Origin: Elymus sibiricus
Lineage: Eukaryota > Streptophyta > Magnoliopsida > Poales > Poaceae
DNA: 64,000 nt
Reading direction: 5' to 3'
Assembly (NCBI GenBank): GCA_039707655.1
Contig: CM077663.1
Location: 436,249,830-436,313,829 of the forward strand
The translations under genes and the position numbers were made by a program. Below the pieces are notes generated by a model. That model was given only the letters and a program-made list of their open reading frames with translations, searched no databases and was not told where the DNA came from. Positions 1 to 11,556 of this stretch are shown one piece after another (position 1 is the stretch's first letter; every line of letters begins with the position of its first letter).

Positions 1-1227
1 CAAAAGGGAGGTCGACACCCTTGGGAGGACTCCTCCTCCACCTCCTCTCTCGAGTTTGGCGCATGGGCCTCTTGGGGCTGGCTGCCCAAGCCCACCAGGG
101 GCTGGTGCGCCACCTCCTAGGCCCATGTGCCCCCCCGGGGTGGGTGGGCCCCTCCCGGTGGACCCCCGGAACCCTTTCGGCACTCCCGGTACAATACCGG
201 AAATCCCCGAAACTATTCCGGAACCAAAAATACCACTGTTCTATATATAAATCTTTACCTCCGGACCATTTCGGAGCTCCGCGTGACGTCCAGGATCTCA
301 TCCGGGACTCCGAACAACCTTCGGTTACCAACACATATAACTCAATAATACCGAAACGTCACCGAACCTTAAGTGTGCACACCCTGCGGGTTCGAGAACT
401 ATGTAAACATGACCGAGACACTCTCCGGTCAATAACCAATAGCGGGACCTGGATGCCGATATTGGTTCCTACATATTCTACGAAGATCTTTATCGGTTGA
501 ATCTCTATGTCAAGGATTCATTTAATCTCGTATGTTGTTCCCTTTGTCCATCGGTATGTTACTTGCCCGAGATTCGATCGTCGGTATCTCCATACCTAGT
601 TCAATCTCGTTACCAGCAAGTCTCTTTACTAGTTCCGTAATACAAGATCCCGTGACTAACTCTTTAGTCACCTTGCTTGCAAGCTTTTTGTGATGTTGTA
701 TTACCGAGTGGGCCCAGAGATACCTCTCTGTCATACGGAGTGACAAATCCCAGTCTCGATCCACGTCAACCCAACAGACACCCTCGGAGATACCTGTAGA
801 GCACCTTTATAGTTACCCAGTTATGTTGCGACGTTTGATACACACAAGGTACTCCTTCAGTGTCAGTGAGTTACATGATCTCATGGTCATAGGAACATAT
901 ACTTGACATGCAGAAAATAGTAGCAATAAACTGACACGATCACATGCTACGTTCATAGTTTGGGTCTTGTCGATCACATCATTCTCCTAATGGTGTGATC
1001 CCGTTCTCAAATGAAAACTCTTGTCTATGCCCAGGAAACCTTGACCATCTTTGATTAACGAGCTAGTCCATTAGAGGCTTACTAGGGACAGTGTGTTGTC
1101 TATGTATCCACACATGTATTTTAGTTTCCAATCGATACAATTCTAGCATGGATAATAAACGATTATCACGAAGAAGGAAATATAATAATAACTATTTTAT
1201 TATTGCCTCTAGGGCATATTTCCAACA
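1..1227 (-). repeat. 3' LTR of the Copia element, partial
   Basis: This aligns with 7056-8242 of the other LTR, so the terminal 549 bp or so are cut off by the window edge. It carries about 34 extra bp near 110-145 that the other LTR lacks, and many substitutions. The two LTRs have therefore had time to diverge. Confidence 0.92.
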
Positions 1228-1277
1228 GTCTCCCACTTGCACTAGAGTCAATAATCTAGCTCACATCACTATGTGAT

Positions 1278-4200
1278 TTACATTGTAATGAATCTAACAC
1301 CCATACAGTTCTGGTGTTGATCATGTTTCGCTCGTGAAAGAGGCTTAGTCAACGGGTCTGCAACATTCAGATCCGTGTGCACTTTGCAAATACTTATGTC
1401 ATCCTCCTTGATATAATCGCGGATGGAATTGAAGCATCGCTTTATGTGTCTGGTCCTCTTGTGAAACCTTGGTTCCTTGGCTAGAGCAATGGCACCAGTG
1501 TTGTCACAGAACAGAGTCATTGGATCCAGTGCACTAGGCACAACTCCAAGATCTGTCATGAACTCCTTCGTCCAGACACCTTCTTTAGCCGCCTCCGAGG
1601 CAGCTATGTACTCCGCTTCGCATGTATAATCAGCTACCACGCTTTGCTTGGAACTGCACCAGCTTACTGCACCCCGATTGAGAATAAATATGTATCCGGT
1701 TTGAGACTTAGAATCATCCGGATCAGTGTCAAAGCTTGCATCGACGTAACCCTTTACGACGAGCCCTTTATCACCTCCATATACGAGAAACATTTCCTTA
1801 GTCCTTTTCAGGTACTTCAGAATATTCTTGACCGATGTCCAGTGTTCCATTCCTGGATCACTTTGAAACCTTCCCGCCATACTTATGGCAAGGATGATAT
1901 CAGGTCTTGTGCACAGCATTGCATACATGATTGAGCCTATGGTTGAAGCATAGGGGACGGCACTCATCTTTTCTCTATCTTCTACAGTCACTGGGCATTG
2001 AGTCTTACTCAACTTCACACCTTGCAATACTGGCAAGAACCCTTTCTTGGACTGTTCCATTTTGAACTTCTTCAAAACTTTGTCAAGGTATGTGCTCTGT
2101 GAAAGTCCTATTAAGCGTGTTGATCAATCTCTATAGATCTTGATGCCTAATATGTAAGCAGCTTCTCCTAGGTCCTTCATTGAAAAACTCTTATTCAAAT
2201 AATCCTTTACGCTTCCCAAAAGTTCTATATTGTTTCCAATCAGCAATATGTCATCCACATATAATATTAGAAACGCTATAGAGCTCCCACTCACTTTCTT
2301 GTAAATACAAGCTTCTCCATAAACTTGTATAAACCCAAACGCATTGATCACCTCATCAAAGCGTTGATTCCAACTCCGAGATGCTTGCACCAGTCCATAA
2401 ATGGATCGCTGGAGTTTGCATACTTTGTCAACATTCTTTGGATCGACAAAACCTTCTAGTTGCATCATATACAACTCTTCCTTAAGGAAACCGTTAAGGA
2501 ACGTTGTTTTGACATCCATCTGCCAAATTTCATAATCGAAAAATACAGCTATTGCTAACATGATTCTGACGGACTTAAGCATCGTAGTCAACTCCTTGAA
2601 CTTGTGAAAACCCCTTTGCCACAAGTTGAGCTTTATAGACGGTGATATTACCGTCCGCGTTCGTCTTCTTCTTAAAGATCCATTTGTTCTGAATGGCCTT
2701 TCGCCCTTCAGGTAATACTTCTAAAGTACGCACTTTGTTTTCATACATGGATCCTATCTCGGATTTCATGGACTCTAACCATTTGTTGGAATCCGGGCCC
2801 ACCATCGCTTCTCCATAGCTCGTAGGTTCATCGTTGTCTAACAACATGACTGATAAGGCAGGGTTACCGTACCACTCAGGAGCAGTACGTGCCCTTGTCG
2901 ACCTACGAGGTTCGATAGCAACTTGATCCGAAGCTACATGATCATCATCATCAGCTTCCTCTTCAACTGATGTAGGCTCCACAGAACATCTTTCTGCGCT
3001 GCGCTACTCTCTGGTTGAAGTAAAGGTTCTACAACCTCATCAAGTTCTATCTTCCTCCCACTCAATTCTTTCAAGAGAAACACTTTCTCAAGAAAAGTTC
3101 CGTTTTTAGCGACAAACACTTTTCCTTCGGATCTGAGATACAAGGTATACCCAACTGTCTCTTTTGGGTATCCTATGAAGACACATTTCTCCGCTTTGTG
3201 TTCCAGCTTTTTAGGCTGAAGCTTTTTGACATAAGCATCACATCCCCAAACTTTAAGAAACGACAACTTTTGTTTCTTGCCAAACCACAGTTCATATGGC
3301 GTCGTCTCAATGGATTTTGATGGTGCCCTATTTAAAGTGAATGCAGCTGTCTCTAATTCATAACCCCAAAACGGTAACGGCAAATCGGCAAGAGACATCA
3401 TACAACGCACCATATCCAATAAAGTACGATTACGACGTTCGGACACACCATTATGCTGTGGTGTTCCAGTCGGTGTCAACTGTGAAACAATTCCACGTTG
3501 TCTTAAGTGAGTGACAAACTCATAACTCAGATATTCTGCTCCTCGATCAGATTGTAGGAATTTAATCTTCTTGTTACGATGATTCTCAACTTCACTTTGA
3601 AATTGCTTGAACTTTTCAAACGTTTGAGACTTGTGTTTCATTAAGTAAATATACCCATATCTACTTAAGTCATTGGTGAAGGTGAGAAAATAACGATATC
3701 CACCGCGCGCCTCAATGCTCATCGGACCGCACACATCAGTATGTATGATTTCCAATAAGTCACTTGCGCGCTCCATTGTTGCGGAGAACGGAGTCTTAGT
3801 CATCTTGCCCATGAGGCATGGTTCACATGTGTCAAGTGATTCAAAATCAAGTGACTCCAAAAGTCCATCAACATGGAGTTTCATCATGCGTTTTACACCA
3901 ATATGACCTAAGCGGCAGTGCCACAAGAAAGTGGTACTATCATTATCAACTCTACATCTTTTGGCATCAATGTTATGAACATGTGTGTCATCGCTATCGA
4001 GATTCAATAAGAATAAACCTCTCACATTGGGTGCATGACCATAAAAGATATTACTCATATAAATAGAACAACCATTATTCTCTGATTTAAATGAGTAACC
4101 GTCTCGCAATAAACAAGATCCAGATATAATGTTCATCCTTAACGCAGGCACGAAATAACAATTATTCAGGTTCATGACTAATCCCGATGGTAATTGAAGT

Positions 4201-5237
4201 GAGAGCGTGCCGACGGCGATCGGATCAACCTTGGAACCATTTCCCACGCGCATCGTCACTTCGTGCTTCGCCAACCTCCGTCTATTCCGTAGTTCCTGCT
4301 TTGAGTTGCAAATGTGAGCAACCGAACCGGTATCAAATACCCAGGCACTAGAACGAGAGTTGGTGAGGTACACATCAATAAAATGAATATCATATATACC
4401 TTGTTTGGTGTTGGCCGTCTTCTTGTCGGCCATATACTTGGGGCAGTTCCGCTTCCAGTGACCAGTCCCCTTGCAATGAAAGCACTCAGTTTCTGGCTAG
4501 GGTCCAGCCTTGGGTTTCTTCATGGGAGGGGCAACTGCTTTGCCACTCTTCTTGGAGTTACCCTTCTTGCCCTTGCCATTTTTCTTGAAACTAGTGGTTT
4601 TATTGACCATCAACACGTGATGTTCTTTCTGAATTTCTGACTCAGCGACTTTCAGCATCGCAAACAGCTCGGCGACTGATTTATTCATCCCTTGCATGTA
4701 ATAGTTCAACACAAAGCCTTTATAGCTAGGTGGCAGTGATTGAAGAACTCTGTCAGTGATTGCCTCTGGCGGGAGAACAATTCCCAATTCAGCCAGACGG
4801 TTGGAATACCTAGACATTCTGAGTATGTGGTCACTGACAGACCCGTTCTCCTCCATCTTGCAAGGATAGAACTTATCGGAGGTCTCATACCTCTCAATCC
4901 GGGCATTCTTTGCAAAAATGAACTTCAACTCCTGGAACATCTCATATGCTCCATGACGTTCAAAACTTCTTTGAAGTCCCGGTTCTAAGCCACACAAAAT
5001 TGCACATTGAACTACTGAGTAGTCATCCAGATGCGACTGCCAGATGTTCATAACATCTTGAGTCGCCGGTTGGGGGGGCGCATCACCAAGCGGTGCATCA
5101 AGGACATAAGCCTTTTGGGAAACCGTGAGGACAATCCTCAGATTTCGGGCCCAGTCTACAAAGTTACTTCCATCATCTTTCAGCTTGGCTTTCTCTAGGA
5201 ACGCACTAAAATTCAAGCGTGCTACTGCGCGAGCCAT
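1278..5237 (-). pseudogene. Copia gag-pol polyprotein, broken
   Basis: The single polyprotein frame begins at ATG 5237. Gag (UBN2-like) runs to an in-frame TAG at 4497-4499. The same frame then gives a CCHC knuckle (CFHCKGTGHWKRNC), the aspartic protease (DTGS), an HHCC pre-integrase zinc finger, and the integrase core (HTDVCGP, then SDRGAEY, then the E in SERRNRT) to about 2934. Reverse transcriptase follows in other frames: a shift near 2935-2980, another near 2580-2620, with the YVDD active site intact. At 2124-2126 an in-frame TGA replaces what is normally an Arg codon. RNase H (CEAEY) ends at 1278. Visible damage is two nonsense changes and two frameshifts. No protein product is expected from this copy. 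Confidence 0.92.
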
Positions 5238-6506
5238 TGATCTACAACATAAATTTGCAAAGATTACTTAGACTATTGTTCAAGATAATGAGTTTAGTTA
5301 ATCATATTACTAAAAAACACCCACTCAAATTGACATCCCTCTAGTCATTCGAGTGACACATGATCCAAATTCACCAACCCAAGTCCGATCATCACGTGAG
5401 ATGAGTTGGCTTCAATGATGAACATCTCTATGTTGATCATATCTACTATATGACTCATGTTCGACCTTTCTGTCTCTTGTGTTTCGAGGCCATGTCTGAA
5501 CATGCTAGGCTCGTCAAGTTTAACCCGAGTGTTCTGCATGTGCAAAACTGTCTTGCACCCGTTGTATGTGAACGTAGAGTCTATCACACCCGATCATCAC
5601 GTGGTGTCTCGAAACGACGAACTTTCGCAACGGTGCACACTCGGGGAGAACACAATTTTATCTTGAAATTTTAGTGAGGGATCACCTTATAATGCTACCG
5701 TCATCCTAAGCAAAACAAGGTGCATAAAAAAGGATTAACATCACATGCAAATCATAAGTGACATGATGTGACCATGATCTTGTGCTTTTGATCGCCATCT
5801 CCAAAGCACCGGCATGATCTCCATCATCACCGGCACAACACCATGATCTCCATCATCGTGTTGCCATCGAGGTTGTCACGCCAACCATGCTTGTACTACT
5901 ATTGCTACAGTTTAGCGATAAAGTAAAGCATTACGAAGCGCTTAATGATTGACACGCAGGTCATACAATAATAAAAGACAACCCTATGGCTCCTGCCGGT
6001 TGCCGTAGCATCGACATGCAAGTCGATATTAACTATTACAACATGATCATCTCATACATCAAATATATATCATCATGTCTTTGGCCATATCATATCACAA
6101 CATACCCTGCAAAAACAAGTTAGACGTCCTCTAATTTGTTGTTGCATGTTTTACGTGGCTGCTATGGGTATCTAGTAAGAATGCTTCTTACCTACGCAAA
6201 ACCACAACGGTGATATGCAAGTTGCTATTTAACCTTCTACAAGGACCGCCTCTATCGAATCCGATTCAAATAAAGTAGGAGAGACAGACACCCGCTAGCC
6301 ATCTTTATGCAACAAGTTGCATGTCAGTCGATGGAACAGGTCTCTCGTACATGGACGAGTAAGGTTGGTCTGGGCCGCTTCATCCAACAATACCGCTGAA
6401 TCAAGAAAAGACTAAGGAGGGAAGCAATCTGAATATCAACGCCCACAAGCTCCTTTGAGTTCTACTCGAGATGTCATCTACGCATAGACCTAGCTCATGA
6501 TGCCAC

Positions 6507-8242
6507 TGTTGCGGAACGTTGCATGGGAAACAAAAAAAATTCCTACGCACATACAAGATCTATCCATGGTGATGACCATCTACGTTAGGAGAGATCGAAT
6601 TCACATACCCTTGTAGATCGCTAAGCGGGAAGCGTTAAGAAACGCGGTTGATGTAGTCGAACGTCTTCGCGACCCAAATCGCAAGCCGTCCCACGATCCA
6701 ATCATGATCTAGTGCCGAACGGACGGCACCTCCGCGTTAAGCACACGTACAGCTCGATGACGATTTCCGCCTTCTTGATCCAGCAAGAGGGGGCGGAGAG
6801 GTAGATGAGTTCTCCGGCAGCACGACGGCGTGGTGGCGGTGGTGGTGAACTAATCCGGCAGGGCTTCGCCGAGCTCTACCGAACTAATCTAGACGAAGAA
6901 GACGATCTATGGAGGAGAGGGCAGCACGTGGCTTTTTAGGTGGTGGCTGCCCTCAAAACCTCCACTATATATAGGAGGAAGGGGTAGGTGGGCTTGCCTT
7001 GGCCCCTCCTCCAAGGAGGAGAGGTTCGGCCGAAGTAGAGGGAGAGTCCACCTCCCACAAGGGAGGTGGACACCCTTGGGAGGACTCCTCCTCCACCTCC
7101 TCTCTCAAGTTTGGCGCATGGGCCTCTTGGGGCTGGCTGCCCAAGCCCACTAGGGGTGGGTGGGCCCTTCCCGGTGGATCCCCGGAACCCTTTCGGCACT
7201 CCCGGTACAATACCGGAAATCCCCGAAACTATTCCGGAACCCGAATACCACTTTCCTATATATAAATCTTTACCTCCGGACCATTCCGGAGCTCCTCGTG
7301 ACATCCAGGATCTCATCCGGGACTCCGAACATCCTTCGGTCACCAACACATATAACTCAATAATACCGAAACATCACCGAACCTTAAGTATGCAGACCCT
7401 GCGGGTTCGAGAACTATGTAGACATGACCGAGATACTCTCCGGTCAATAACCAATAGCGGGACCTGGATGCCCATATTGGTTCCTACATATTCTACGAAG
7501 ATCTTTATCGGTTGAATCTCTATGTCAATGATTCAGTTAATCCCGTATGTTGTTCCCTTTGTCCATCGGTATGTTACTTGCCCGAGATTCGATCGTCGGT
7601 ATCTCCATACCTAGTTCAATCTCGTTACCAGCAAGTATCTTTACTCGTTCCGTAATACAAGATCCCGTGACTAACTCTTTAGTCACATTGCTTGCAAGCT
7701 TGTTGTGATGTTGTATTACCGAGTGGGCCCAGAGATACCTCTCCGTCATACGGAGTGACAAATCCCAGTCTCGATCCACGTCAACCCAACAGACACCCTC
7801 GGAGATAACTGTAGAGCACCTTTATAGTCACCCAGTTACGTTGCGACGTTCGATACACACAAGGTACTCCTCCGGTGTCAGTGAGTTACATGATCTCATG
7901 GTCATCGGAACATATACTTGACATGCAGAAAACAGTAGCAATAAACTGACATGATCAGATGCTACGTTCATAGTTTGGGTCTTGTCCATCACATCATTCT
8001 CCTAATGATGTGATCCCGTTATCAAATGACAACTCTTGTCTATGGCCAGGAAACCTTGACCATCTTTGATCAACGAGCTTGTCCATTAGAGCCTTACTAG
8101 GGACAGTGTGTTGTCTATGTATCCATACATGTATTTGAGTTTCCAATCAATACAATTCTAGCATGGATAATAAACGATTATCATGAACAAGGAAATATAA
8201 TAATAACTATTTTATTATTGCCTCTAGGGCATATTTCCAACA
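6507..8242 (-). repeat. 5' LTR of the Copia element
   Basis: The 1,736-bp LTR is bounded by TG...CA on the minus strand (TGTTGGAAAT at 8242 downward; ...CGCAACA at 6507). The primer-binding site begins immediately to the left. It shares its sequence with 1-1227. Confidence 0.93.
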
Positions 8243-8670
8243 CTTACGTAAGTTTGATCGGATGTCTTCATTAATTTGTCTGTTCAAGTAACTAACTCGT
8301 GGTGATTTTCATAATATAACGTAATGGACTGATCATAGGCACGATGTTTATGTGCTGTCAGATCGATTTTTACTGTATGCGTGTTGTAGCTTCTAATATC
8401 AACCGTCCACGCCAATCCAATGGATCCCCTTACTTCCACTCAAATTTCTTATTAAATCACAAAACACCACACTACTGGAATCTGCGGGTGAATCGGCACG
8501 CCCGCACCATCGTATGTCCACAGCTTGCGAACCTGCAAACAAGGCGCCGCACGGCTACCGAAACAGGACACCATTACCAAACCTGCAGCATTTCTTAGAT
8601 CAATGGTAGGTAATTCATGCATGGACTAATTAGATTTTTTTTATAACTGAACATTTTATTGTTTTAAGTA
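8243..8670. other. Spacer, no gene seen
   Basis: Low-complexity intergenic sequence between the Copia element and a fold-back MITE. A short open frame at 8344-8598 has no recognisable motif and looks like chance. Confidence 0.5.
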
Positions 8671-8952
8671 ATAGACGGTATTTACCATGTAAAAAAGTTT
8701 TTGTAATACTACTTACCACATTTTATAAAATTGTCACAATTTACCAGATTTAAAAATATTGTCACAACTTACCAAATTTAACATAATTTCCCCATTTTTA
8801 AATCTAGTCAATCGTGTCACAATTTTTTTTTAAATAGGTAAATTTTGCCACAGTTATGCCAAAATATGATAAGTTGTGACAAAATTTCTCAAATCTAGTA
8901 AGTAGTGTATCAAAAGGTTTTTTATATGGTAAATAATATCATTTACTCTATT
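8671..8952. mobile_element. AT-rich fold-back MITE
   Basis: The left arm (TATTTACCATGTAAAAAAG..., from about 8678) is mirrored by the right arm, whose reverse complement reads TTATTTACCATATAAAAAA. The complementarity continues inward through TACTACTTAC and CACAATTTACCAGATTT-like blocks, so the element could form one long imperfect hairpin. It has no coding capacity. Family and target duplication were not identified; the boundaries are good to about 10 bp. Confidence 0.65.
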
Positions 8953-9076
8953 GTTTCTATCCTTAATGTCAAGAAGCACACTATACCACACCATTTATTA
9001 GAAGAAAGGTACTAATTAAAGTGCAAATAGTATAACTAAAAGACAGTGTGGAAGAAAACAATTCAAACAGAAACAC

Positions 9077-9334
9077 TCACTCCGGTTATTTTTACATGTC
9101 ACATTAGCTTTGCCTTAAGTCAAATTTTGTAAAGTTTGACCAAAAATTAGTCAAATTATATGTATGTGTTAGTATACAAAAGTTGGCTCAATAAATTCCC
9201 AATTTAATCTTATATAATATGACATCAATTTTGTATACTAATAAATACATATAATTTGACTAATTTTTGGTCAAATTTCATAAAATTTGACTTAAGACAA
9301 ACCTAATGTGGCATGCAAAAATAACCGGAGGGTG
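9077..9334. mobile_element. Fold-back MITE (Stowaway/Mariner-like)
   Basis: The terminal inverted repeat ACTCCGGTTATTTTTACATG (left) is mirrored at about 9310-9334 (reverse complement CCCTCCGGTTATTTTTGCATG). The arms continue through TTAAGTCAAATTTT and TTTGACCAAAAATTAGTCAAA almost to the centre, so nearly the whole 258 bp is a palindrome. This is typical of grass Stowaway-type MITEs. TA flanks are not clean. Confidence 0.7.
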
Positions 9335-9819
9335 TATATCAATAACCCTAATGAAAGGTTGCCATATATTAATTCTCTCCGTCCCAAGAATACAAATAAA
9401 TCTAGGATTGTCCAAAATCAAACTATTTTGAGTAGTTGGAGTAGTTGGAGAGGAACTACTTGACAAAATAATCCGTCCACTACAGACTAACAACCAAAAA
9501 CATGTGCTTTGATGGTAGTTGTAGTGAATACCATATAGCTCCCAAAGGTACAACCATTTTTTCTTGTCAAACAAATGGGTCATGACTAAGAACAACACAA
9601 GAACGGGGCTAGTCTCATGTCGTTCTCTTGGAGGGGGCTGGATATGCATATATATTTTACTAAATATTTACCTTAATTTGCTCTAAATCTCTACGGATAT
9701 GAGTAGTTTTTATGGGGCTGGACTGGGCTTGCAGGCCAGGCAGCCCCAGGCATGGATCCACCCCTGATTATAATATAACGAAATCACCGAACATTTTGTA
9801 GTAGCCCTGCATATAGTAC
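9335..9819. other. Spacer, no gene seen
   Basis: AT-rich sequence. A stretch near 9375 (CTCTCCGTCCCAAGAATACAA) resembles one end of a Stowaway element without a partner end. The last three bases before CACTA-1 (9820-9822, AAA) are its target duplication. Confidence 0.5.
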
Positions 9820-9848
9820 AAACACTAGTACATAACAGGGCATTGGTC

Positions 9849-10118
9849 CAGGCCGGGCCAGCCCATTAGTCCCGGTTCACTCACGAACCGGGACCAATGG
9901 GGGCATTGGTCCCGGTTCGTGAGGCCAGGGGGCCGGCCGGGCCTCGTGGGGCATTGGTCCCGGTTCGTATGACCCCTTTGGTCCCGGTTCCAGACACGAA
10001 CCGGGACCAATGGGCCTCGCTCCTGGCCCACAACCATTGGTCCCGGTTCGTGGCTGGAACCGGGACCAAAGGGGATCCTTTAGTCCCGGTTCCAGCCATG
10101 AACCGGGACCAATGAGAT
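9849..10118. repeat. CACTA-1 5' subterminal palindromic array
   Basis: Copies of GGTCCCGGTTCGTG and TAGTCCCGGTT occur in both orientations, often as head-to-head palindromes around a short spacer. In En/Spm elements the subterminal repeats are transposase-protein binding sites. Here they end 4-10 bp before the TATA box at 10122, so bound protein would sit at the promoter. Confidence 0.9.
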
Positions 10119-10121
10119 GCC

Positions 10122-10129
10122 TATATATA
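10122..10129 (+). promoter_or_regulatory. TATA box of the CACTA-1 left promoter
   Basis: TATATATA directly follows the last subterminal repeat. CACTA-2 has the same box in the same place (54157-54164, minus). It would drive the small coiled-coil gene and TNPD. Confidence 0.7.
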
Positions 10130-10510
10130 CCCCCTCGCCAGCGAGCAGAGCACTCCACACTGCTCTGTTTTTCTGGCCGGCGAGGGGGGAGCTTTGTGGT
10201 GCTCTAGCTCACCTCCTATGCACATGAGGTGTTCGATGAAATGCCCGAGCCACACTTAAGCTTTCTGCTCTCGAAGCTCCTTGTCCAAGCTCCATTTTTC
10301 TGAAGATTTGTTTAGGTTTGACGGTCCGTCCTGTCCCATCCCCGTCCTCACCGCCGTCGATCGCCCGCGTCCATCTCGGCACCGGCACCACCATGGTTAG
10401 CCTCTTATTCTTATCTTCTTTCTAAAAGAAAAAAGTTCTTACTTGTATCATTTAGATAGATACTTGTGTAATTTTCTTACTTGTATTATTGTTTGTTATT
10501 ATATAGTGCC

Positions 10511-10956
10511 ATGGTCATGGTATCCGCCCACGTCGGCCCTCGTCCGGTCTATGATTCGGATGTGGTATATATTATCTTTTATAACTATTTGTTTTATTTA
10601 GTGTTTATGACAATTATGCCGACCAACGTGACATAGATTTTTTAATCTAGGAGGTATGTGAACCGGAAATTCCAACCGACCCTCTTGTCGAGAGGTTAAA
10701 TTTAGTTGAAAAAGAAAACGAGGATTTGAAAGAAAAATTGAAAAGAATTGAGGGGGAGAAGATGAAATTGGAGTTGCATGTTGCCGATGTCGTCGATGAC
10801 CACAAGATCAAGATGGATGCAATGCGCTTGAAGATTAGAAAGATAAGAAAATATGCCATTGATAATGAGGCTTGGTATCATTATGCTGTTGGATCAATTG
10901 TTACCTTAGTTGCCATTATGATCGCATTTGTTGTTGCATTTAAATGTTTTACATAG
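10511..10956 (+). CDS. Small coiled-coil protein with C-terminal membrane segment (CACTA gene, unknown role)
   Basis: A two-exon reading frame, exon 1 at 10511-10564 and exon 2 at 10651-10956, gives about 119 residues. The donor is GTG|gtatat and the acceptor is atctag|GAG. The start is the first ATG in a frame that continues through both exons. Residues about 30-85 are a charged coiled coil with leucine spacing (LNLVEKENEDLKEKLKRIEG). The last 25 residues are a hydrophobic helix (GSIVTLVAIMIAFVVAF) ending KCFT, as in tail-anchored proteins. The same two-exon gene sits at the same place in CACTA-2, where a one-base insertion breaks it. I do not recognise the family. It may instead be alternatively spliced leader exons of TNPD. 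It is intact although TNPD and ORF2 of this element are not. Confidence 0.6.
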
Positions 10957-11087
10957 TTGTATGTTAGTTTCAATTTATGTTTTAATTAGATGCTCTAGAG
11001 AGCTGTATGTTGTTCTATGAGAACTATGTGTGAACTTTATGTATTTAATTTTTCAATAATAACATTTGATCACTTCTCTATTCATTT

Positions 11088-11457
11088 GCCCTCGTCCGGT
11101 CTATGATTCGGATGTGGTATATATTATCTTTTATAACTATTTGTTTTATTTAGTGTTTATGACAATTATGCCGACCAACGTGACATAGATTTTTTAATCT
11201 AGGAGGTATGTGAACCGGAAATTCCAACCGACATAGAAATTCTTGTCGAGAAGTTAAATTTGGTTGAAAAAGAAAACAATTACTTGAAAGAAAAATTACA
11301 AAGACTTGAAGAGGAGAAGATGAAGTTTGAGTTGCATGTTGCCGATGTCGTCGCCGATCACAAGATCAAGATGGATGCAATGCGCTTGAAGATTAGAAAG
11401 ATTAGAAAATATGCTCTAGAGAGCTATATGTTGTTCAATAATGAGAACTATGTATGA
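11088..11457 (+). pseudogene. Tandem duplicate of the small coiled-coil gene, membrane segment lost
   Basis: 11088-11405 repeats 10536-10856 (same CCCTCGTCCGGTCTATGATTC start, same intron, same coiled-coil exon). Just after AAATATGC the copy jumps to the sequence that follows the stop in copy 1 (TCTAGAGAGCT...). The jump removes about 135 bp that encode the C-terminal helix. The remaining frame stops at 11457. CACTA-2 has only one copy, so this is a duplication plus internal deletion in the CACTA-1 lineage. Confidence 0.75.
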
Positions 11458-11556
11458 ACGTTATGTATTTATTTTGGTCACTACCGTACTTTGGCTTTAA
11501 TGTGTTGATGAATTTCTATTAATTTGGTCACTTCTCTATTCATGATATGCACGCAG

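Larger units (their letters stand above)
1..8242 (-). mobile_element. Angela/WIS/BARE-type Copia retrotransposon (left end outside window)
   Basis: A Ty1/Copia LTR retrotransposon on the minus strand. The right LTR (6507-8242) is complete. The left LTR (1-1227) lacks about 550 bp that lie outside the window. On the minus strand each LTR begins TGTTGGAAATATGCCC, as in the Triticeae Angela/WIS/BARE families. A primer-binding site (minus strand GTGGCATCATGAGCT) lies directly inside the 5' LTR at about 6492-6506. A purine-rich tract (AAGTGGGAGAC) abuts the 3' LTR at 1228-1238. The interior 5238-6506 is an untranslated leader with no ORF of note. The gag-pol is broken, so the copy cannot move by itself. 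The 5 bases after the right LTR (CTTAC, 8243-8247) should be the target duplication; the partner is outside the window. Confidence 0.93.

Noticed and set aside
9360..9460. Second Stowaway element
   Set aside because: Only one end-like sequence (CTCCGTCCCAAGAATAC) is present. No matching right end found.
9849..10118. Hairpins as microRNA precursors
   Set aside because: The palindromes are transposon end repeats. They may give siRNAs but nothing marks a specific miRNA.
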